From positions 4,466,173 to 4,530,172 of the forward strand of contig JBBPUQ010000007.1 in NCBI GenBank assembly GCA_038501195.1: 64,000 nt of DNA. Direction: 5' to 3'. The stretch's first letter is position 1. Each line of letters begins with the position of its first letter. The translations under genes and the position numbers were made by a program. Positions 49,974 to 62,379 of the stretch are shown here, piece after piece. Source of the DNA: Nemania diffusa (Eukaryota; Ascomycota; Sordariomycetes; Xylariales; Xylariaceae). The notes under the pieces were generated by a model. It was not told the DNA's origin. It saw only the letters and a program-made list of their open reading frames with translations, and did not search any database.

Positions 49974-50813
49974 AATTTTATAGTTTACTATTAACTCTTT
50001 TTTTCTAGTAAATATAACAAAGCTTTTAAATAAAATATTAATATTTTTATATTTTGCTTTTTTTATAAATAAATATAAAATTAGCAAAACTATTACTTAT
50101 AATAAAACAATAACTTATTATATTTTAAAAATAAAAATTAAATAAATAAAAAATTTGTTAAAATATTATTTTTATTTAGTTTTTACTATATTTTTTATAA
50201 CAGTTTAAACTTTTTAATATTTATAAAAGTTTTTTAAAAATATATTTAAAATTTTTTTTATATATAAAAAAAGCAAAACTAAATATAACTATATAAAAAA
50301 AAGTTAAATTTTAAACTAGCAAAATTTAAAAAAAATAATAACAACTATTAATAAAAAAAATTATAAAATAAGCAATTTTTTTTAAAAATAAAATATTTTG
50401 TTTATATTTATAAATATTTTATTTTTAATACTTTTATTAAATTTATTTATACTAACTATTTTTAAACTAGCTAAATAATTATTATAACATTTATATAAAC
50501 TTTTTTTAATTATTACATTATAAAAACTTTGCAGTTTATTAAAAACTTTATTTAGTTAAAACAAAAAAAATTTAGTTTATTTAATAATAATAATTTTATT
50601 AAGCTTAAGTTTAAAACAAGTTTAATAAAGCAAATTTTAACAAAAAAAAGTTTTAAAAAGTAAATAAAACTAAAAAAAAAAAAAAAAATTAATATTATTT
50701 TTATTTTAAAATAATACTGCTTTAACTTATTAATTATTAATAAAATTTATATAATTAAAAACTTTTAAAATATTATATATTAAATAATTGCTTTTATTTA
50801 ATATAACATTATT

Positions 50814-51020
50814 TTATTTTATTTAATAATACTATTAATAAATTATTTTTATAATATATTAAAGTATTTTTGTTTAAAATTTTTAAAGCTATTAAAAATT
50901 TTATATTTATTATTTTGTTATAATAAATTAAAACTATATAAAAATATATTAAACTTTTATAATTTGTTTAATTATGTTTTATATATTAATATAAATAGTA
51001 TTAAATGTTTGTTTATATAA
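50814..51020 (+). pseudogene. Open frame F, copy 2
   Basis: This is the counterpart of the frame at 35676. It stays open over the same 67 codons, but the first codon is TTA instead of TTG. Differences such as AAG for AAA, AGT for AAT and TGT for TAT are single transitions that leave the frame intact. The function is unknown. Confidence 0.3.
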
Positions 51021-51617
51021 CTTTTTTGCTAGCTTTTTTTTAAAAAACTAAAAAACTTTAATGTTTTATTATTTAAATTTAAGCTTGCTTTAGCTTATTT
51101 TAAAAACAGCTATTGCTAATAAATATTTTTGCTTATATTTTTTTAAATAACTATAAAACAGTATAATTAAAGCTTCGATTTTTGCTATACTATAATAAGT
51201 ATTATTTATTAATAAGTTTTTTTATATTAAAACATAAATATAAAAATTATAAATTTTAATAAAAACTAGATTTTTTTTAATAATAATATCTTTAGTACAA
51301 AATTTACTATAGTATAAGTTACTTTAAATATTATTAAATAAAATATATATAATTTTTAGTTCAAATATTATTAAAAATGTTTATATATAATGTTTAAAAA
51401 TTTTACAAATAAAAAATCTATAAAAAAAAAAAAACAAAATTATACTTAAAATAAAAAAGATTTTATTATATTTAATTTTAAAGTTTAAAAAAAGCTTAAT
51501 ATTTTAGTTTTAAATTTAAATAATAAAAAAATATTGCATTTTAAAAATAACTAAACTTTATATTTAAAAAAAAAAAAGAAGTAAAAATATAAAGCTTTTT
51601 TATAAAATAGTAGTTAT

Positions 51618-51697
51618 AACAAAAACAACAATAGCTAAAATAACAAAAACAGCAAAAATAGCAGAAATAGTAAAAATAGCAAAAGTAGCAAAAACAA
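51618..51697. repeat. 9-bp repeat (GCAAAAATA)n, copy 2
   Basis: This is the same repeat as at 36507, with units such as GCAGAAATA and GCAAAAGTA that keep G where copy 1 has A. The Ala-Lys-Ile reading would become Ala-Glu-Ile or Ala-Lys-Val in the less mutated units. The frame continues with scattered TAA codons to the hairpin at 52070. Confidence 0.7.
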
Positions 51698-52069
51698 TAT
51701 ATTTAATAAAAATAGCAATTTTAATAAAAAAAAGCAACTAATACTGCTTTTTGTTATAATAAATGTTTAAAAAATTTATAAACTAATTATAAATATTAAT
51801 AACAGTAGTATTAACTATATTTTCAAAAAAACAAAAAAAAATTACTATGTTGCTTTTTTTATTAATTGTATTAGTTAATTTTAATATATAATTAAATAAA
51901 ACTTATTTATAGCTTACTTTGTTATTTAAATTTTTAATTATATATATAAACTTAAAAATAAAAAAAGTTTGCTATTTTAAGCAATTGTTATAGTAGATTT
52001 ATTATAGTTATAACAATAAATTGTTTTTTGTTATACTTTATTTTGTTACAATATATTAAAAAAAAAATT

Positions 52070-52261
52070 AAAAATAAAATATTTAATATATTTAAATATT
52101 TTGTTTTTTAACTAAAAAAGCAAATATATTATAACTATATAGCTAAAAAATAAAATATTTAATATATTTAAATATTTTGTTTTTAAATTAAGTAAACAAG
52201 TATATTATAGTTATAAAATTAAAAAATAAAATATATTATTTAATTATATATTTTATTTTTT
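52070..52261. repeat. Hairpin cluster H4-H6, copy 2
   Basis: Hairpins lie at 52070-52109, 52145-52184 and 52221-52261, with the same order and spacing as in copy 1. They are between the 9-bp repeat region and the start of relic A, which suits an intergenic role. Confidence 0.82.
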
Positions 52262-52326
52262 AGTAAAAGTTTTATTTAGTTTTAATATTTATTATATAAG
52301 TTATTTTGTTTATTTAGTAATATTAA

Positions 52327-53298
52327 TTACTTAATAACAAAAAATTATATATTTTATTTAATTTATTTAATTTAAATATTTTTATAATTATGTTTTATTA
52401 TATAATTAAAAAATAAGCTAATATTATATTTACATTTAACAATTTTATATTAATTATAAATGTTTTAATTTATAATATATATATTATAAAAACAAATATT
52501 AATTTATATTTTTGTTGTTACTATAGCTTTATTTTTTCGATTTTATAAAATATAAACAATTTAAATTAAATTTTAAATAAACTTGTTAAAATTAAATAAA
52601 AATATTTTATTAACTAAATAATTATTATTATATTTGAAACTACATTTAAACAGTATAAAGCAATTATATAGCAGAAATTTTTTTGCTAATTTGTTATAAA
52701 AAGCAAAATTAACAAAAAAATTTGCAGAAAAGTAAACATTTTAATTATATATAAAATTATTTGTTACTTTTACAACTAGTTTATTATTTACTACATTTTA
52801 AAAGCTTTCGCTTTTTTAGTTTTTATTAGCAGAAAATATATAGTTAAAATTACTAATATATTGTTTTTTATAGCTTATTTTACATTTAATAATTTAATAA
52901 ATTATTACTATTTAAATAATTATAATAAACTCGATTTTATTACAAGCGTTATATAATTTATTATTAATTTTAACAATTTTAATTTTATATTGTTTATTAT
53001 AATATTAAAGCTAGCTTTTTTAATAAATTATTTTAAATAAAACTTAAATAATTATAAGTTTGAAAAAGTACTATAAAAAGTTTTTATTACTATTTAAAAA
53101 ACAAAAGCTAAGTTTAAAAAAAATGTAAACTTTAAAAAAAAAAAAATCAAAAAAATAAAGCTAATATAAAAAAAAACAAACATTAAAATCAAAAAAGCTA
53201 GAAAAAAAACTAAAGCAAAAGTAAAAAAAGCTAAAAAAAAAGCAGAAATAAAAGCAGAAAAAAAAGCCGCTAAAAAAGCCGAAAAAAAAGCCAAATAA
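52327..53298 (+). pseudogene. Decayed gene A with Lys/Ala-rich tail, copy 2
   Basis: This is the best coding relic in the window: 324 codons in one plus-strand frame, interrupted by 13 premature stops (11 TAA, 2 TAG, no TGA), all explicable as former CAA, CAG or TGG. Three of these positions are Gln codons in copy 1 or the reverse. The last 42 codons are stop-free and very rich in Lys, Ala and Glu, ending with KKAEKKAK before TAA at 53296. The preceding part holds short recognisable words such as NKLDFITS and KFEKVL but no domain I can name. A charged C-terminal tail of this kind occurs in some fungal pogo/Fot1-type transposases, among many other proteins, so that assignment is only a guess. 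Three hairpins (52070-52261) lie just upstream. Confidence 0.62.
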
Positions 53299-53685
53299 AT
53301 AGCTGCAAAAAAAAAAAAAAAAAAAAAGCAAAAGTTTAAATAATTTGTTTTACTTACAAATAAAAGTCTAATAAAAATTAAACAAAAAATAGCATTGTTT
53401 TAACTAAAATAGTTTTTAATTTTTAATAAAAAATAAATCTAAATAATTATATAATATATTGTTATATTTTTAATATAATTAAGTTTTAATTATATATATT
53501 AAAAAATATATAAATATATTTAAAATATATAATATATTAACTGCTAACAATATTTAAATAAAAAAAAACAATTTTGCAAAATATATAATAATTTGCTTTT
53601 TTATAATAACTTTTATTTATTTAATAAAGCATTTACAAGTTTATAAAAATTTAATTAATATATAAAAACTAAATTTTAATATAAA

Positions 53686-54205
53686 AACTTATTTAAATTT
53701 AGCTATATAATTATATTTTTTTAAAAAATAAAAAAAAAGCAAGTTTTAATATATAGCTAATTAAAACAGTTTAAAATATAACTTTTAAACATTTTATTAT
53801 TACTATTTATTAAAAATTTATACTTTTTTATTAAAAATTTATTTTTTTTATTATAAAAACTTATTTAAATTTAGCTATATAATTATATTTTTTTAAAAAA
53901 TAAAAAAAAAGCAAGTTTTAATATATAATTAATTAAAGCAATTTAAAATATAGCTTTTAAATATTTTATTATTATTATTTATTAAAAATTTATATTTTTT
54001 TATTAAAAATTTATTTTTTTTATTATAAAAACTTATTTAAATTTAATTATATAATTATACTTTTTTAAAAAATAAAAAAAAAACAAGTTTTAATATATAA
54101 TTAATTAAAGCAGTTTAAAATATAACTTTTAAACATTTTACTATTACTATCTATTAAAAATTTATACTTTTTTATTAAAAATTTATTTTTTTTGTTATAA
54201 AAAAA
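53686..54205. repeat. 172-bp tandem repeat x 3, copy 2
   Basis: Units begin at 53686, 53858 and 54030 with the same 172-bp spacing as in copy 1. Because both 15-kb copies have three units, the triplication predates the 15-kb duplication. This contrasts with the 62-bp array, whose copy number changed afterwards. Confidence 0.92.
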
Positions 54206-55185
54206 TATTTTAATAAGCTATATTATATTTTTTAGTATTAACAAAAAAAATTGAACTAATATATTAAACTTTTATTTAATTTTAATAACTTTTTTAATTT
54301 TAAATGTTTTAATATATATTATATGTTTATTAAAGCTAAAAAATAATATAGTATTAATAAATTATTATATTTTATATAATACATTTTTTAAAAGTAAATT
54401 TTTTATTATAATACTTTTTTTAAATTTTTTTTTAAATCAATTGTTTGAAATATTTTAAATACTTTAAACATTATATATAACTATATTATAAAAAAATATA
54501 TATTTATTAAATATTATAGTTTTTTTATTTAGTTAATATTTATTTTATTAGTTTTTTAAGCTAATTATTTTAATATTTATTTCAACTTTTTTTTTAATTT
54601 TTTTTTAAACTAATATATTTAAAATATTTCTTATTAAAAAAACAATTTTAACTTTATTTTTAAATAAACATTTAATTTTAAACTTATATAAAATAAAATT
54701 ATTAAAATTAATATACAAATAAAGCTTATATTTGCTTTATTTTTTTTTTATTTTTTTTTTATTAATTTATTATTTATAATATTATATAATATTTTATTAT
54801 TAAAATTGCAACTTTAAATTTTATTTTATATTTATATTATTTATATTAATTTATATTTACTACTAGTTTTTTTTATATTAATGTTTTTATATAGCTTTAA
54901 AGCAATAAATATTATTGCTTAAAAGTTTGTTTGCTTTTTTAACATATTTATTATTATAACAATTTAGCATTTTAAATTATATAATATATTATAAACTAAT
55001 TAAACTTAAAACAGATTTTTTTTTAAATTATATTTTATATATAAATATTTAGTTTAGTTGTAAATATTAGTTTTTTAGCTATATATTATACTTTAATAAA
55101 TAATAAATATAGCTTTTAAAAAGCTATTAAATTTACTACTTAAAAATAAAACAGCAAATTATAAAATAAACAGCGCTTAAAACTA

Positions 55186-55581
55186 TTAAACTTTTACAAT
55201 TAATAACAATTTTTTAAATATAGTTTCGCTTATATTAGTTTTTAATATAATATTTCTAATAAATATTAAAATAACTAAAGTTAATAAAGCTAACAAAATA
55301 AAAAAAAAACAATTAAAAAAAAAAACAAACAAAACTATTGCTATATTTACATTTTTATTTAAAATATTAAATAAAAAAAATAAAAATAGCAGTAAAATAA
55401 TATTTAAAATAAATAGATTTTTTATAAAACTAAAAATTTTATTAAAACATTTTAATAAAAATGTTTTAGTTTTTAATTTAAATATTAATTTTATAAATAT
55501 TAATATTTTAATAAAACATTTTGATTTAATATTAAATTTAAAATTAATTATTAATATATAAAATATAACTACTATAAACAA
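55186..55581 (-). pseudogene. Open minus-strand frame E, copy 2 (131 codons)
   Basis: This is the longest open frame in the window. It begins at TTG, and upstream it stays open for seven more codons until TAA. The product would be very rich in Ile, Leu, Phe, Lys and Asn, with a strongly hydrophobic middle (about residues 58-110) and a basic N-terminal half. That is what C-to-T mutated coding DNA gives for almost any protein, so membrane location should not be inferred. Many base differences separate it from copy 1, yet neither copy has a stop, which is unlikely to be pure chance at this base composition. No family is recognised. Confidence 0.45.
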
Positions 55582-55984
55582 TATATTAATAGTTTCGTTT
55601 TTTTATAATTTTAGCTAATTTGCTAATATATTTAAACTTAAAATTAAAATAATACAAAAAAAAAAAAACATATTTTTTATATAAAAAAACATTTTTATAA
55701 TAAATTTTATTACATTTTTTACTAAAATATTTTATAAGCAAAAAAAAAACATTGCAAAAAAGTTTGTAGCTAAAAAAACTAAAATAAAAAATATAAATAA
55801 AATTATAACAAATTTATTAGTAATAGCTAATAATATTAATATTTTAATAAAATTATATTAAAATATAATATTTTAAAAATTATAACTAATTTTTAAAATA
55901 TTAAACTAATATAAATTATATTTTAAATATATTATAATTTATACTTTTTTTTATATATATAAATATATTTTTTATTATTTATTT

Positions 55985-56012
55985 AAAAAATAAAATATAT
56001 ATATTATTTTTT
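55985..56012. repeat. Short hairpin H13, copy 2
   Basis: Same sequence and position relative to the 35-bp array as in copy 1. Confidence 0.6.
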
Positions 56013-56016
56013 TAGT

Positions 56017-56230
56017 TTTTTTTACAACTTTTTTTTTTATTTTTTTTACTACTTTTTTACAACTACTTTTTTTATTTTTTTTATAACTTTTTTATAACTA
56101 TTTTTTTTATTTTTTTTATAACTTTTTTATAGCTGTTTTTTTTATTTTTTTTATAACTTTTGTATAACTATTTCTTTTATTTTTTTTATAACTTTTTTTT
56201 AAAAGTTGTATTTTTTGCTATTTATTTTAG
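56017..56230. repeat. 35-bp T-rich tandem repeat, copy 2
   Basis: This is the same 35-bp array as in copy 1, with unit starts at 56087, 56122, 56157 and 56192 and about six units in all. It directly follows the hairpin at 55985-56012. Unit number appears equal in the two copies. Confidence 0.85.
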
Positions 56231-56736
56231 CTTTTTTGCTTTAATGCTTTTTTTTTAAATATTTTATTTTTAAACTTTATTTTTTTGCTTTAATTATATA
56301 AATTTTTTATATATTTATTAATATATTATTTATTATAAATAAAAAAACTTTTAAAAAAAAATATAGTAAAAAACACTAAAATTTTATTGTTTAAAAAATA
56401 TAACACTATTTAAATAAATAAAGTAATTATAACAAATAAAACTTTTATAATATTATTAAAAAAAAAAGTTTTAATACTTTTAATTAATTTTATAAATTTA
56501 AAAAAGTAATTGTTTATAAAATATTATTAAATTATATTAATAAAAACAATAACAACAAAACAAGTTTTATAAAAAAAACTGCTTATATTTTTAATATTTT
56601 TTACTTTTTAATTAATTAAAAAAGCAATTTAAATATTAAAGCAATATATATATATTTTACTATTATAAAATATTATAAATGTTATTTTTATATAAATAAT
56701 AAATAATTTAAACTAAAAAACAAATATAATACTTTT

Positions 56737-56776
56737 AAAAAATAAAATATTTAAACTAATAAATATTTTATTTTTT
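56737..56776. repeat. Hairpin H7, copy 2
   Basis: This single hairpin is identical in layout to the copy 1 hairpin at 41635. About 1450 bases separate it from the next cluster. Confidence 0.78.
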
Positions 56777-58221
56777 AAAGCTTTATTTATAATTAAATAT
56801 TTTATTAATATATTAATAGCTGCTGATTTTTTAAAACTAATATATAAATTTTTTTATAACAAAGTTTTAATAAAATTTATTAAAACTAAAAAATAGTTTA
56901 TTTATACTTTTTAAATTAAAACAGTTTTTATAACTATTATATTTTTTATAAATATTAAAAATAATATATTTATTTAAAAACTAAAAGCAAGTATTATTTT
57001 TGTTAATATTAAAAACTTAATTTTTTAATATATAATAATATTAATTATAACATTTTATATATTTATAAAAATAAACTTTTAGTAATTTAATAAAACAATT
57101 TATAAAATATTACTTTATAATTTAGTTTTTATTTTTAAATATTTAATAAAAAACTAAAACTAAATATTATATATTTATTTAATATTTATTTGTTTTTAAA
57201 CTATTAATATAAAATATTTTTTTTTTAAAATAAGTTTTTTGTTTTAAAAAGCTATTAATATAAAACTAAAATATAAATTAACTTTATTAAATATAAAAAT
57301 ATATTAAAAAATTTAAAATATATAAAACTTAATTTTATTATAAATATAAACAATTATAAATATATTTAAATTTTTCAGTATAATTATTAAAAACTATAAA
57401 TTAATATATAAAAAATATAAAAAAAACTCCGACTTTTATAAAAAGTTTATAAAAATAATAAATTTTATATTATATATTTTAAGTTTAACTATAATATTAT
57501 TACTAAATAATATTATTTAATAAATATTAGATTTAATAAATAAAAAAGTTACTAATTTTAAATTAATATTTATAAATCAAATTAATATTAATTTAAAAAA
57601 AAACTTTAAACTAAAAGCAAATAATATTATTATAAACAAAACTTAAATATTAAATTTTATAAATATAATATATTATTTTAAAAAAGTATAAGTTATATTT
57701 TTTATTATATATTGCTTAAATTTTAAGCTTAATAAAACTAACTTATATAAATATTTATAATAATTAAATAATATTTTATAAAAATATTTTAATATAGCAA
57801 CTAATATAAATAATAAAATATTGCTTTTTTATAACTATATTATAATATAAATTATATTTACTACAAATATAAATATTAAACTATTTAAACTATTAAAGCT
57901 GCAAAAATTTAACAGTAAAATTATTAAGTTTAAAAGTTTATTTATTAAAGTTATAACAGCTAAAAACCTATTTTATAAATATAACAATATTAATATTTTA
58001 TTTTTTTTTAATATTTTTTATATTAACAAATATATTTAACTATTAGTTTTTTGTTATAACTATTTATACTTTTTATTTAATTAATTTGTTATATTAAATA
58101 AACTTTTATATATTTTATTTATTAATAATAAACTAAAAAAAAAAATTATATATTATATTATAATAATATTTTTTTTTTTTATTTAATAATAAATAATATT
58201 TTATATATAGCTTTAGTTTTT

Positions 58222-58358
58222 AAAAAACGAAATATTTATAAATTGTAAATATTTTATTTTTTAGTTTTTAAAAAGCGAAATATTTACAAATTGTAAATAT
58301 TTCTTTTTTTAGCTTTTAAAAAACAAAATATTTACTAGTTGTAAATATTCCGTTTTTT
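58222..58358. repeat. Hairpin cluster H8-H10, copy 2
   Basis: Three hairpins (58222-58262, 58270-58310, 58318-58358) keep C and G in the arms: AAAAAACGAAATATTTA, AAAAAGCGAAATATTTAC and GTAAATATTCCGTTTTTTAG. The three tandem copies suggest local duplication of the hairpin itself, as for a small palindromic repeat. Confidence 0.85.
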
Positions 58359-60132
58359 AGCTTTTTTTTTTTTCCGTTTTTTTTTTTTGTTTATAATATA
58401 TTAACTTTTATTTACAAAATATATAGCTTATATTTTTAATATAGCTAATTTGCTTATTTATAATATTTATTTTAATATTTGTTAAAAAAACATTAATATA
58501 TATATGTTAAATTTTAATTAACTTTATATTATTATTAAAATTATTATTGTAAATATTATTTATTTTAGCTAATTTTTATTACAAAAGAAAACTTTATATT
58601 ATTATAGCATTTTTTTTAGTTTTTCGAATTTTTTAAATCTGTTATTTTATATTATATTCAGTTTTAATAACAAAACTTTAAATTTTAAAATTTACTAAAA
58701 TTTTTTTATTACTGCTAATATTTTAAACAATATTAATTGTAGCTATATAATTTAGTTATATTACAAAAATATATTACAAAGTTATAACATTTTTTTTATT
58801 CGTTTAAAGTTTACTATTAAAATAAAAAACGCTTTAAATATAACAGTAAATTTATATTTTTAATTTATATAAAATATTTTTTTAAATAATTATTATTATT
58901 ATATAGTTATTAGCGCTAGTTTTATATTAAATCATTTTTTATGTATTAATATAGCACTAAATAGCAAATTTATTAAATAAAAAAATTTTAACTAAATATT
59001 AAATATTAACTTACTATTGTTTGCAATATATATCGATTATAAAAAGTTCAATGTTTTTAATACAAAATTATACAATTAACAAATATTTAAACAGTTAATA
59101 AACTAATTAAACTTTATTAAATCGCTGCTATTTTTTTTAACAGTTTAAATTTAAACTAATAATAAAATTATATTTAACTAAATATTTAAAAAGTAATTAA
59201 TAAACTAAAATTAAAACAAATATAATAAAAATTAATATAAAGTTTAAAATAAAACGTTTTTAAAACAAAAAAACTTTAAATATAAAAATAGCAATTATTA
59301 TAAAAAAATCAAAAACTAAATTATTAATTTAAATAAAAATTCAATAAATAATAAACTATAGTTGAAAGTTTAAATATATAATATAAACAATTTAACAAAT
59401 AACAAAAAAAATGCTAAAAAAAATATTAAAAAAAATTCTGTGCTATTAAAAAAATATAGCTAAATTATTAAACTAAATATAAATTTAATAAATATTAACA
59501 AATATTTTGTAATATTAGCAAAAAATAGTTAAATTATTAAATAAAATGTAAATTTAATAAATATTAATAAAAATTTTGCAATATTAACAAAAAATAGTTA
59601 AATTATTAAATTAAATGTAAAATTTATAAATATAAATAAAAATTCTATTATATTAGCAATATATAATTAAATTATTAAGCTAAATATATAACTAATAAAA
59701 ATAAATAAAAATTTTATATTGTTAATAGTATATAATTAAACTATTGAAAACAGTATATAATAAATAAAAGTAAATAAATATATTATAAACTATATAATAT
59801 TAATAAATATTTTAAAAAAAAGCTTTTAAATAAAACAAGCATTTTTAATTAATGTTTTAGCTGTTTTATTAAAAGTTTAAAAACAAGTATTTTTAACTAA
59901 TATTTTACTTGTTTTAACAAAAGCTTTAGTTTTAAAAAAAAGTGCTAAAAAAAAGCACTTTTTTAAAAATAGTATTTTTAAAACAGTTTTTATAAAAATA
60001 TTAAACAAAAAAAAAAAAAAGTCGTAGTTTATAAAATTAATTAAATCTAGATTTTTATAGCTAAGTTAAATAATAGTAAAAATTAAAACAATTAAATATT
60101 ATAAATTTAAATGTTTATTTAAAAATTAGCTT

Positions 60133-60268
60133 AAAAAATAAAATATATAAAATTAATTATATATTTTATTTTATAAAAACTTATATAATTAAACAAAATA
60201 AAAAAATCAGTTATTTAAAGCTAGCTTAAAAAATAAAATATTTAAATTAATTATATATTTTATTTTTT
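60133..60268. repeat. Hairpin pair H11-H12, copy 2
   Basis: Two hairpins (60133-60172 and 60228-60268) match the pair in copy 1 in order and spacing. Confidence 0.8.
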
Positions 60269-61156
60269 AAAAGTTTATTTAGTTAGCTAATATAAAAAAG
60301 TTAGTTTTTAAAAACTAATTATATTTTATAACTTTTTTTAAAGTTTAAATAATATAACTGTTATATTAAATTAAAACTATATTATAAATAAAAGCAAAAC
60401 TATATTTGATTTTTTTTTTATTATAAATTTTAAAAAAGTTTATTTATTTTAAAAGTAAATAATTATTAATATTATTAGTATTATTAATATAGTTACTATT
60501 ATTAATATAGTTAATATTATTAATAGCTAATATAAAACTAATATTGCTTTTATTTTTTATATTATATTGTTTAATGTGTTTTTTTTATTTAATAAGTTTT
60601 AAAAAAAGCTTTTTTTGCTTTTTTACAAAATTTATAACTATATTAAAGCTATATTTATTGTTTATATTTACAGTATATATTAATTAATTTATAATTATAT
60701 TTAATAAATTAAGCTATATAAATATATTAACAAGCAAAAACAGCAATTCTACAGCATAAAAATATATACTAAAACAATAATATAATTAACTTTTATATAA
60801 AATAAAATAAACTATTAAAAGCGCAAAAAGCTGCTTAAAATATATACAAAAATTACTGTTATAACTTTATATTGTTAAATATTTTAATAAAACAATAAAA
60901 CTAACATACTTTTTAAATTTATGCAATATTATTTGTTAAACAATATAACATTAATATACTATAAAATATATATTAAATATTTATAGCTTAAGTTAGTTTT
61001 TAACTAATAACAAATAAATAATTATTATAAACAAAAATACCTAGTTTAAAAAAGTTAATATATTACAATTTAAATAATTTTTTATATAATAAATTAAAAA
61101 GTTAAAATAGCAGTAAAAAATACTAAAAAAGTCAAATTATTAGTTATTATTATATT

Positions 61157-61354
61157 TTAACAATTATAAACACAAAAACTTCGTATATTTAAAATTAAAT
61201 GTAATAAAAATATAAATTTTAATATAAACTTTGTAATAATTAATCTAGTTATTTTATAATATATAATAAAAGTTTTAATAATTAAATGTAGCATTTTAAA
61301 TAGCTTAAACTTCAATATATTAACAAATAAAAGTTTTAGCTTTTTAAGCTGCAA
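61157..61354 (-). pseudogene. Open minus-strand frame C, copy 2 (65 codons)
   Basis: The frame runs from TTG to TAA and retains several G- or C-containing codons (CAG, CGA, TGT, CAT, ACT), so it is less eroded than most of the window. The end of the product reads IRSFCVYNC. Upstream of the TTG a TAA comes two codons away, which may itself be a mutated Gln codon. It could be the last exon of a gene transcribed away from the telomere. No family is recognised. Confidence 0.4.
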
Positions 61355-62379
61355 TTTTAGTTTAGCTATTTAATATTAATTATATATATAATAACTAGAA
61401 ATAGCATTTATATTTATTAAATTTGTTATTAGCTACATTTATTTTAAACTGCTACTGCTATATTAAAATAAGTAGTAATAATATACTACTATTAAATAAT
61501 ATATCGTTTTTTTTAAATAAAACAGTAACTTTTTTTTTTTTTAATACTAAAAATATTTTAATATAAAATTTATATAAGTTAAAAAATATAAAAATATAAA
61601 AATAACTACTATTAAAGTTTAATAAATTTTTATATAAAACAGTTTTAATAGCAATATTAAAAAAATTTAATTGTTTAAATAACTTTTTATAAGTTTTAAA
61701 AAAGTTAAAGTTATATATATAAATAACAGCTTGTAATACTAGTTTATATATTTTGTTATATAGCTTGTGCGCTTTATTATACTATTTAAACAATGTTATA
61801 TATATTAATATTTACGCTATATTTATTTATAACATAGTTTTAAATAAAATATTAGCTTTAATAGTGTTTTATATAGTACTTTATAAATATAACTATTTAT
61901 TATTATAAAATAGTTTTAAAAATAGTAAATATACTTTATTTAAAATAATATTGTTAAATTAAAGCATATATTATTAAAATATATTATTTAGTAATTATAT
62001 TATGTTATATTTATATACGATATTTTTAATTTTAAGTTTATAGCACTGTTATTTTTGCTTGTTAAAAAAACAAATATTAAACTTTTGTTTTTATATTTAA
62101 AAGTATTAAAAAAGCATATTGTTAATATAAATAAACTAAAGCAAACTTAGAAATAGCTAATTAATATATAAATATTTAATGTATAATTTTGCTAAAAATT
62201 AGTTAATAAATAAGTTAATATTAAATAAAATAAATATAGTAAACTTTTTAATAAGTTTAATAAAATAAATAATATATATTAGTACTAAAGTGTTAAAATT
62301 TTTAGTTAAAACAAAAAAACAAAAATTATATTTTATATAGTTTGCTAAAATAAATAGCTAATATATTTATATAAATATA

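Larger units (their letters stand above)
47277..62379. mobile_element. 15-kb tandem unit, copy 2 (telomere-proximal)
   Basis: This second copy (15103 bp) begins at TTATAACAAGTTATAGG, immediately after copy 1 ends with AAATACA; its own end is AAATATA at 62379. It keeps more C and G than copy 1 in its first 250 bases, and in scattered sites such as the hairpins near 58220-58360 and the Lys/Ala-rich frame end at 53298. Beyond 62379 the sequence no longer matches copy 1. The head-to-tail arrangement with no spacer suggests unequal exchange, rolling amplification or insertion at a preferred junction. A simple assembly duplication is unlikely, because hundreds of independent transitions separate the copies. 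Confidence 0.9.

Noticed and set aside
53094..53294. 66-codon minus-strand frame rich in Phe and Ala
   Set aside because: It is the antisense of the Lys/Ala-rich tail of relic A, which reads sensibly on the plus strand up to TAA at 53296.
31953..62379. Duplication as an assembly artefact
   Set aside because: The copies differ by many independent transitions and by repeat-unit number; a duplicated contig would be identical.
31953..62379. Insertion of mitochondrial DNA, because of the extreme AT content and hairpins
   Set aside because: No rRNA, tRNA or respiratory-gene words were seen, and the internal differences are of the repeat-mutation type. It cannot be wholly excluded without a search.
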